From the NCBI RefSeq assembly GCF_030291135.1, contig NZ_CP127409.1, forward strand, positions 2,356,001 to 2,420,000: DNA of 64,000 bases, given 5' to 3'. The notes below the pieces were generated by a model, which saw nothing but the letters and a program-made list of their open reading frames with translations, searched no databases and was not told the DNA's origin. Source of the DNA: Rhodanobacter thiooxydans (GTDB lineage Bacteria > Pseudomonadota > Gammaproteobacteria > Xanthomonadales > Rhodanobacteraceae). Position numbers and translations under genes: made by a program. This document shows, in pieces, positions 59,618 through 64,000 of this stretch; positions within the stretch are counted from its first letter, which is position 1; every line of letters begins with the position of its first letter.

Positions 59618-60500
59618 GCTTGGTCCCGCCCTGCAAGCATTGATCGTCCGTGCCGAACAGGCACTGGGCCGCAGCCTGCCGCCGGCCGACCACTCCCCCG
59701 CCGAACTGCATCGCGCGATGCGCTACGCCGTGCTCGGCGGCGGCAAGCGGCTGCGCCCACTGCTGGTCTACGCCGCCGCGCACGCGCTCGGCGAAGACGG
59801 CCCATCACTGGACGCCGCCGCCTGCGCAGTGGAACTGATCCACGCCTACTCGCTGGTGCATGACGACCTGCCTGCGATGGACGACGACGCGCTGCGCCGC
59901 GGCCGTCCGACCTGCCACATCGTGTTCGGCGAGGCGATGGCGATCCTCGCCGGCGACGCACTGCAGGCACTGGCGTTCGAGATCCTCGCCGACGACGCCG
60001 CACGACGCGCCGATGCAGCCACCGGCATCGCCACGCTGCGCGCGCTGGGCCAGGCCTGCGGCGCCGAAGGCATGGCTGGCGGCCAGGCGCTGGACCTGGC
60101 GGCGGTCGGCCATCCGCTGACGCTGGACGAACTGGAGCACATGCACGCCTGCAAGACCGGCGCGCTGATCCGCGCCTCGGTACAGCTGGGCGCGCTCGCC
60201 GCCGGCGCCGACGCCGACACCCGGCAGGCGCTGGACCGCTACGCCTACGCGGTCGGGCTGGCGTTCCAGGTGCGCGACGACATCCTCGACGTGGAAGGCG
60301 AATCGGCGGTGATCGGCAAGACCGCCGGCAAGGATGCCGCCGCCGCCAAGCCCACCTTCCCCTCGATCATCGGCCTCGACGCCTCACGCGCCCGGCTGGC
60401 CGAGCTGACCGACGCCGCGCTGGCCGCGATCGCGCCGCTGGGCGGGCGCGCGACACTGCTGGAAGAGCTGGCGCTGTACGCCGCCCACCGTCACTACTGA
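59601..60500 (+). CDS. ispA: Farnesyl diphosphate synthase
   Basis: A 299-residue trans-prenyltransferase. First Asp-rich motif in [19 protein letters not shown], second in [23 protein letters not shown] and [16 protein letters not shown] are conserved. Start is TTG at 59601 within the end of xseB; the protein then begins [14 protein letters not shown]. It supplies FPP to UppS and quinone synthesis. A 15-bp terminator follows. Confidence 0.95.
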   Translation: MNPNSELGPALQALIVRAEQALGRSLPPADHSPAELHRAMRYAVLGGGKRLRPLLVYAAAHALGEDGPSLDAAACAVELIHAYSLVHDDLPAMDDDALRRGRPTCHIVFGEAMAILAGDALQALAFEILADDAARRADAATGIATLRALGQACGAEGMAGGQALDLAAVGHPLTLDELEHMHACKTGALIRASVQLGALAAGADADTRQALDRYAYAVGLAFQVRDDILDVEGESAVIGKTAGKDAAAAKPTFPSIIGLDASRARLAELTDAALAAIAPLGGRATLLEELALYAAHRHY

Positions 60501-60516
60501 ATCGTTCCGCAGGCGC

Positions 60517-60550
60517 AGCAAAAAGGCAGCCGCAAGGCTGCCTTTTTGCT
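60517..60550. terminator. Bidirectional terminator after ispA
   Basis: Perfect 15-bp stem AGCAAAAAGGCAGCC-GCAA-GGCTGCCTTTTTGCT. It serves ispA and the convergent DUF4870 gene. Confidence 0.95.
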
Positions 60551-60565
60551 GGAACAGCGCTGTCT

Positions 60566-61000
60566 CTACTTGATCAGCCGCAGGGTGAACGGGTACCGGT
60601 AAAGCGCCCCCTCATTCGCCTTGATCGCGGCGATGATGGTCAACACCAGCCATGCAACACCGATGATCACCCACAGCGGAATCGCGATGATCAAGCCGAT
60701 GCCCAGGGTCATGACGGACAGCACGGCCAGCACCACGAACGCGATCGCCACGGTGATGTTGAAGTTCAGCGCCTCCTTGCCCTGGTCGGCGACGAACGGC
60801 ATGGTGTCCCTCTTCACCAGCCAGATCACGAGCGGTCCGATGAAACAGCCCCAGCCGCCACCGAAGGCCCCGGTCAGAATGGCGCCGGCCAGGGCGGAAA
60901 GGTGCGCGAACATCGCCCACTGGCGCTCCTCGGCGGAAGGCGCCCCGGCCATCGGCTCGTTCGGCGGGGGCGGAATGACAGACTCGGGTGGAACGCTCAT
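60566..61000 (-). CDS. DUF4870 (Tic20-like) membrane protein
   Basis: A 144-residue protein with a Pro-rich cytoplasmic N-terminus (MSVPPESVIPPPPNEPMAGA) and four hydrophobic segments. The family words AMFAHLSALAG, PLVIWLVKRDTMPFVADQGK and ALNFNITVAI are present. Function unknown. ATG at 61000 follows AGGAG. Confidence 0.9.
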   Translation of the reverse strand: MSVPPESVIPPPPNEPMAGAPSAEERQWAMFAHLSALAGAILTGAFGGGWGCFIGPLVIWLVKRDTMPFVADQGKEALNFNITVAIAFVVLAVLSVMTLGIGLIIAIPLWVIIGVAWLVLTIIAAIKANEGALYRYPFTLRLIK

Positions 61001-61126
61001 GCGCTTCTCCTGGTAGTCGGAACTTGCGTCGACGGCTCGCCGGTCGGCTGCCGGTGATGCCGATGCTAGCAAGGCCGAAGACGCTTTGCCGAGCGGACTT
61101 GTGGCACGGCCGAAACCGGCTGCGGG

Positions 61127-62494
61127 CTACTCGCCTGCCACCGTCATCCGCTCCAGCAGGATCGAGCCGGTGAGGATGTGCGAGCGCGGGTCGACATCGG
61201 CGCCCACCGCCGCGATGCCGGCGAACATCTCGCGCAGGTTCGCCGCGATGGTGATGCCTTCGACCGGGTAGGCGATCACGCCGTTTTCCACCCAGAACCC
61301 CGACGCACCGCGCGAATAGTCGCCGGTAACGGTGGACACGCCCTGCCCCATCACCTCGGTCACCAGCAGGCCGGTGCCCAGGCGTTGCAGCATGCCGTCG
61401 AAATCGCTGCGCTCGCCGTCGGCCGCGCCCGGCTCCACGATCAGGTTGTGGATGCCGCCGGCGTTGCCGGTCGACTGCAAACCCAGCTTGCGCGCCGAAT
61501 AGCTGCCCAGCACGTAGCGCGCCAGCACGCCGCCCTCGACCAGCGCGCTGTCGCGGGTAGCCACGCCCTCGGCGTCGAAATTGCCGGAGCCCTGCCCGCG
61601 CGGCAGGTGCGGCCGCTCGTCGATGTTCAGCCAGCCCGGCATCACCGGCTTGCCCACATGGTCGAGCAGAAAACTGGCCTGGCGGTACAGCGCGCCGCCA
61701 CTGACCGCGCCGAGCAGGTGGCCGATCAGCCCGCGCGCCAGCTCCGGCGCGAACAGCACCGGGCACTGCCGCGTGGACAGGCTGCGCGCGCCCAGCCGTG
61801 CCAGCGTGCGTTCGGCCGCCTTGTCGCCGAGCGCCTGCGCGCTGATGAAATCGCCGGGGGCACGCACACTGTCGTACCAGTAGTCGCGCTGCATGCCGTC
61901 CGCGTCGCCGGCGATCAGCGCCAGCGACAGCGCATGCCGCGTGCCCCGCTCGCGCCCGACGAAGCCGTGCGAATTCGCGTACACCGACAGCCCCTGCCCG
62001 GCCTGCACGCTGGCGCCGTCGGAGTTGCTGATGCCGGCATGCGCACGGCCGGCGTCCTCGATGGCGATGCCCAGCGCGATCGCCTGCGCGGTGTCGATGT
62101 CCCACGGATGCCACAGGTCGAGGTCGGGGAATGCCGTGGCCATGCGCGCCGCGTCGGCCAGCCCGGCGGCGGGGTCTTCCTCGGTGTAGCGGGCGATCGC
62201 GCAGGCCTGCTCCAGTGTGGCCTGGATCGAATCGGGGTGGAGGTCGGCGGTGCTGGCCGAGCCCTTGCGCTGGCCGAAGTACACGGTAAGGCCGAAACCG
62301 CGGTCGCGGGTGTGCTCCACCGTCTCCACTTCGCCCAGGCGCACGTTCACACTCAAGCCCGTGTCGATGCTCGCCGCCACCTCGGCCTGGCTGGCGCCGG
62401 CGGCGCGGGCGCGGCGGATCACGTCCTCGGCCAGCCCGGCGAGGCGGTCGAGTTCGTGCGGGCTGGGGTCCGGGCTGATGGCAACTTCGCTCAC
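61127..62494 (-). CDS. pmbA: Metalloprotease-like protein PmbA/TldE
   Basis: A 455-residue TldE-type subunit. GISNSDGASVQAGQGLSVYA and CPVLFAPELARGLIGHLLGA lie in the middle. GSGNFDAEGVATRD, GGVLARYVLGSYSARKLGLQ and VTGDYSRGASGFWVENGVIA form the C-terminal part. With TldD it processes small peptides such as microcins and CcdA. It is divergent from the DUF1653 gene, in the usual tandem with yjgA. Confidence 0.96.
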   Translation of the reverse strand: MSEVAISPDPSPHELDRLAGLAEDVIRRARAAGASQAEVAASIDTGLSVNVRLGEVETVEHTRDRGFGLTVYFGQRKGSASTADLHPDSIQATLEQACAIARYTEEDPAAGLADAARMATAFPDLDLWHPWDIDTAQAIALGIAIEDAGRAHAGISNSDGASVQAGQGLSVYANSHGFVGRERGTRHALSLALIAGDADGMQRDYWYDSVRAPGDFISAQALGDKAAERTLARLGARSLSTRQCPVLFAPELARGLIGHLLGAVSGGALYRQASFLLDHVGKPVMPGWLNIDERPHLPRGQGSGNFDAEGVATRDSALVEGGVLARYVLGSYSARKLGLQSTGNAGGIHNLIVEPGAADGERSDFDGMLQRLGTGLLVTEVMGQGVSTVTGDYSRGASGFWVENGVIAYPVEGITIAANLREMFAGIAAVGADVDPRSHILTGSILLERMTVAGE

Positions 62495-62599
62495 GTCGGG
62501 CTTTCCTGGGAATTAGGCGGGTAGAATAGGCGGTTCGCAGCCGCTGGCACCCGACATGGGGCCACGGCGACGAAATGAAAAGAGCTGCGGAGAACGCCC

Positions 62600-62845
62600 A
62601 TGCAACCCACCGCCGGCATCTATCGCCACTACAAGGGCCAGCGCTACCGCGTGCTGGGCACCGCCCGCCACAGCGAAACCATGGAGCCGCTGGTGGTCTA
62701 CCAGGCGCTCTACGGCGACCACGGCCTGTGGGTGCGTCCCGCAGCGATGTTCAGCGAGACCATCGAACTGGACGGTGAACCGATCGCCCGCTTCGCGCTG
62801 GAGCAGGCCGAAGCCATCAGCAACGACGATACACACAGCGGCTGA
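62600..62845 (+). CDS. DUF1653 protein
   Basis: An 81-residue protein: GIYRHYKGQRYRVLGTARHS, EPLVVYQALYGDHGLWVRPA and the MFSETIELDGEPIARF end are typical of DUF1653, a small beta-rich family of unknown function. GGAGA precedes the ATG. Confidence 0.9.
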   Translation: MQPTAGIYRHYKGQRYRVLGTARHSETMEPLVVYQALYGDHGLWVRPAAMFSETIELDGEPIARFALEQAEAISNDDTHSG

Positions 62846-62889
62846 TCACCCAGCACAAGATCCGCGCACCACAACTGGAATTGAAACCC

Positions 62890-63444
62890 GTGAGCCCGAG
62901 CCGCAGCCGCAACCAGACCGAACTCGACGACGGGGACTATGGCCCCAGCCGTACCCAGCAGCGCCGCGAGGCACTCGCCGTGCTGGTGCTGGCGCAGCAA
63001 CTGGTCGACCTGCAACCGAGCCGGCTGGCCAAGCTCGCGCTGCCGGATGACGTACGCCACGAGATCGACATCACCCGCCGCATGACCGCCCACGGCGCAA
63101 AGAAGCGCCAGCTCGCCTTCCTCGCCAAGGTGATGCGCCGCTACGGCGACGACGACTTCGCCGCGGTACGTGCCGAACTCGGCGAGAACCGCGAGAAGCA
63201 GCGCCAGGAAACCGCCGCGATGCACCGGCTCGAAGCGATGCGCGATCGGCTGATCGCCGAGGACGAGGCAGCATTGTCGGAACTGATCGCCGAGCATCCG
63301 CAGGTCGACCGCCAGCATCTGCGCTCGCTGGTGCGGCAGGCACGCATCGAGAAGGACACGCCGAACAAGCCGCCGCGGGCATACCGGGAGATCTTTCAAC
63401 TGTTGAAGGATCTGGCTCAGGCAGGCGAATCGGCCGAAGGCTGA
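62890..63444 (+). CDS. darP: Ribosome-associated protein DarP (YjgA, DUF615)
   Basis: A 184-residue helical protein: DYGPSRTQQRREALAVLVLA, TRRMTAHGAKKRQLAFLAKV, HRLEAMRDRLIAEDEAALSE and DRQHLRSLVRQARIEKDTPN. In E. coli YjgA/DarP binds late 50S precursors. GTG at 62890 is taken as start; TTG at 62881 is possible. Confidence 0.92.
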   Translation: MSPSRSRNQTELDDGDYGPSRTQQRREALAVLVLAQQLVDLQPSRLAKLALPDDVRHEIDITRRMTAHGAKKRQLAFLAKVMRRYGDDDFAAVRAELGENREKQRQETAAMHRLEAMRDRLIAEDEAALSELIAEHPQVDRQHLRSLVRQARIEKDTPNKPPRAYREIFQLLKDLAQAGESAEG

Positions 63445-63508
63445 GCGATTCGCGGCACGGTCTGTTACGGAAGGCACGTGCATAACATCTGGACTCTTCA
63501 CCGTCGTC

Positions 63509-63528
63509 ATTCCGGCGAAGGCCGGAAT
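63509..63528. repeat. Short REP-like palindrome
   Basis: ATTCCGGC-GAAG-GCCGGAAT, eight pairs, of the CGTCATTCCGGCGAAGG type that is dispersed in many proteobacterial genomes. Confidence 0.65.
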
Positions 63529-63550
63529 CGCACTTGCTGTTGTCGCCCGA

Positions 63551-63658
63551 GAGCAAGAGCTTTCGTCTGCCTGCGGCAGCCGAGGTACTTCTCTTTTACT
63601 TGTCCAAAAGAGAAGTACCTCGCCCTCCGAAGGAGGACGAAAGCTCTTCGCTCTGCTC
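63551..63658. repeat. Large nested inverted repeat
   Basis: Inner arms GAGGTACTTCTCTTTT and its exact complement (63582-63597 with 63606-63621, 16 pairs, 8-nt loop). Outer arms AAGAGCTTTCGTC and its exact complement (63555-63567 with 63636-63648), with GAGC/GCTC beyond. No coding frame is supported here. Perhaps a miniature repeat or a strong terminator-like cruciform. The remaining bases up to 63783 hold nothing clear. Confidence 0.8.
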
Positions 63659-63783
63659 TGATAATCAGGCAACCAAACACCGCACTCATGGTCAGCGAAC
63701 CCGTCATCATATGGACGTCCATTCGATTTCAATGAGCATCCATAACCGCTACACCACCGCCGCTCATTCTCATCACCGTATAC

Positions 63784-64000
63784 TCAGATCGCCAGCCACA
63801 CGTAGCAGTAGAGCGTGTTGTTGTCCTTGGCGTTGCGCCCTGCGCCGTCGACGTCGTGCACGCGTCCGCTGAAACGGTTGAAGTAGGTGTATTCCAGGCC
63901 CAGGCGCACGTTGGCCCAGGGCTCGTGCCACGAGCTGGACTGGCCGAACGGGCTGTAGTCGAGTTCGATGCTTTCGCCCTGGGTGTTCGGCGAGCCGTCG
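63784..64000 (-). CDS. C-terminal part of a probable outer-membrane/porin-like protein
   Basis: The last 72 residues of a protein whose start lies beyond the window. They contain ESIELDYSPFGQ, WANVRLGLEYTYFNRFSG and NAKDNNTLYCYVWLAI, then the stop. Alternating hydrophobic and polar residues, many aromatics and a C-terminal strand are typical of beta barrels. I cannot name the family from this piece. Confidence 0.6.
   Translation of the reverse strand, partial: DGSPNTQGESIELDYSPFGQSSSWHEPWANVRLGLEYTYFNRFSGRVHDVDGAGRNAKDNNTLYCYVWLAI

Overview
The window is a GC-rich, gene-dense chromosomal segment with no mobile element, phage gene or CRISPR array. Gene content and order (amgK-murU, secDF-yajC-tgt-queA, thrS-infC-rpmI-rplT-pheST-ihfA-merR-tRNA-Pro, rpsB through accA, xseB-ispA, pmbA/yjgA) fit a gammaproteobacterium of the Xanthomonadales/Lysobacterales, most like Rhodanobacteraceae (Rhodanobacter, Dyella and relatives). 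This placement is inferred from synteny and protein likeness, not from a database search.

Layout. 1-7.4 kb: cell-wall recycling (amgK, murU), then on the minus strand the Sec accessory genes and the queuosine genes tgt and queA. 7.4-11 kb: an RNA-repair locus on the minus strand. It has rtcB, a slipin-type SPFH protein, and upstream of them about 0.8 kb without a convincing gene. That stretch holds two tRNA-like RNAs in tandem and further inverted-repeat RNA structure, bounded by two intrinsic terminators. This is the most unusual part of the window. 11-14.7 kb: a DesK/DesR-like two-component system with an ABC-2 exporter. 15-23 kb: metabolic and small secreted proteins (class III aminotransferase, PsiF-like, upp, pip, a D-2-hydroxyglutarate dehydrogenase-like flavoprotein divergent from serA, two unrecognised proteins). 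23-31 kb: translation cluster on the minus strand, tRNA-Pro(GGG) to thrS, with an ATC start for infC and attenuator-like terminators before thrS and pheS. 31-36 kb: nucleotide-sugar epimerase, hemJ, glnD, map. 36-60.5 kb: the conserved plus-strand block for translation, phospholipid, isoprenoid and outer-membrane biogenesis, lipid A, DNA replication and fatty-acid synthesis (rpsB tsf pyrH frr uppS cdsA dxr rseP bamA lpxD fabZ lpxA lpxB rnhB dnaE accA tilS xseB ispA). Here skp is missing between bamA and lpxD, and small genes are inserted around dnaE and accA. 60.5-64 kb: DUF4870 protein, pmbA, DUF1653, yjgA/darP, and the 3' end of a probable outer-membrane protein.

Several intergenic regions carry dispersed palindromic repeats of REP type: CGGCCATCC-type at 4.5 and 38.2 kb, CTCCCCTGC-type at 1.5 and 55.6 kb, a GGGGAGT-type A/G-rich repeat at 26.3 and 35.2 kb, and a large nested inverted repeat at 63.6 kb.

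Gene starts were moved inward wherever the longest open frame ran past a good ribosome site or past the usual N-terminus of the family. All family names come from recognised motifs in the translated sequence; no alignment was run.
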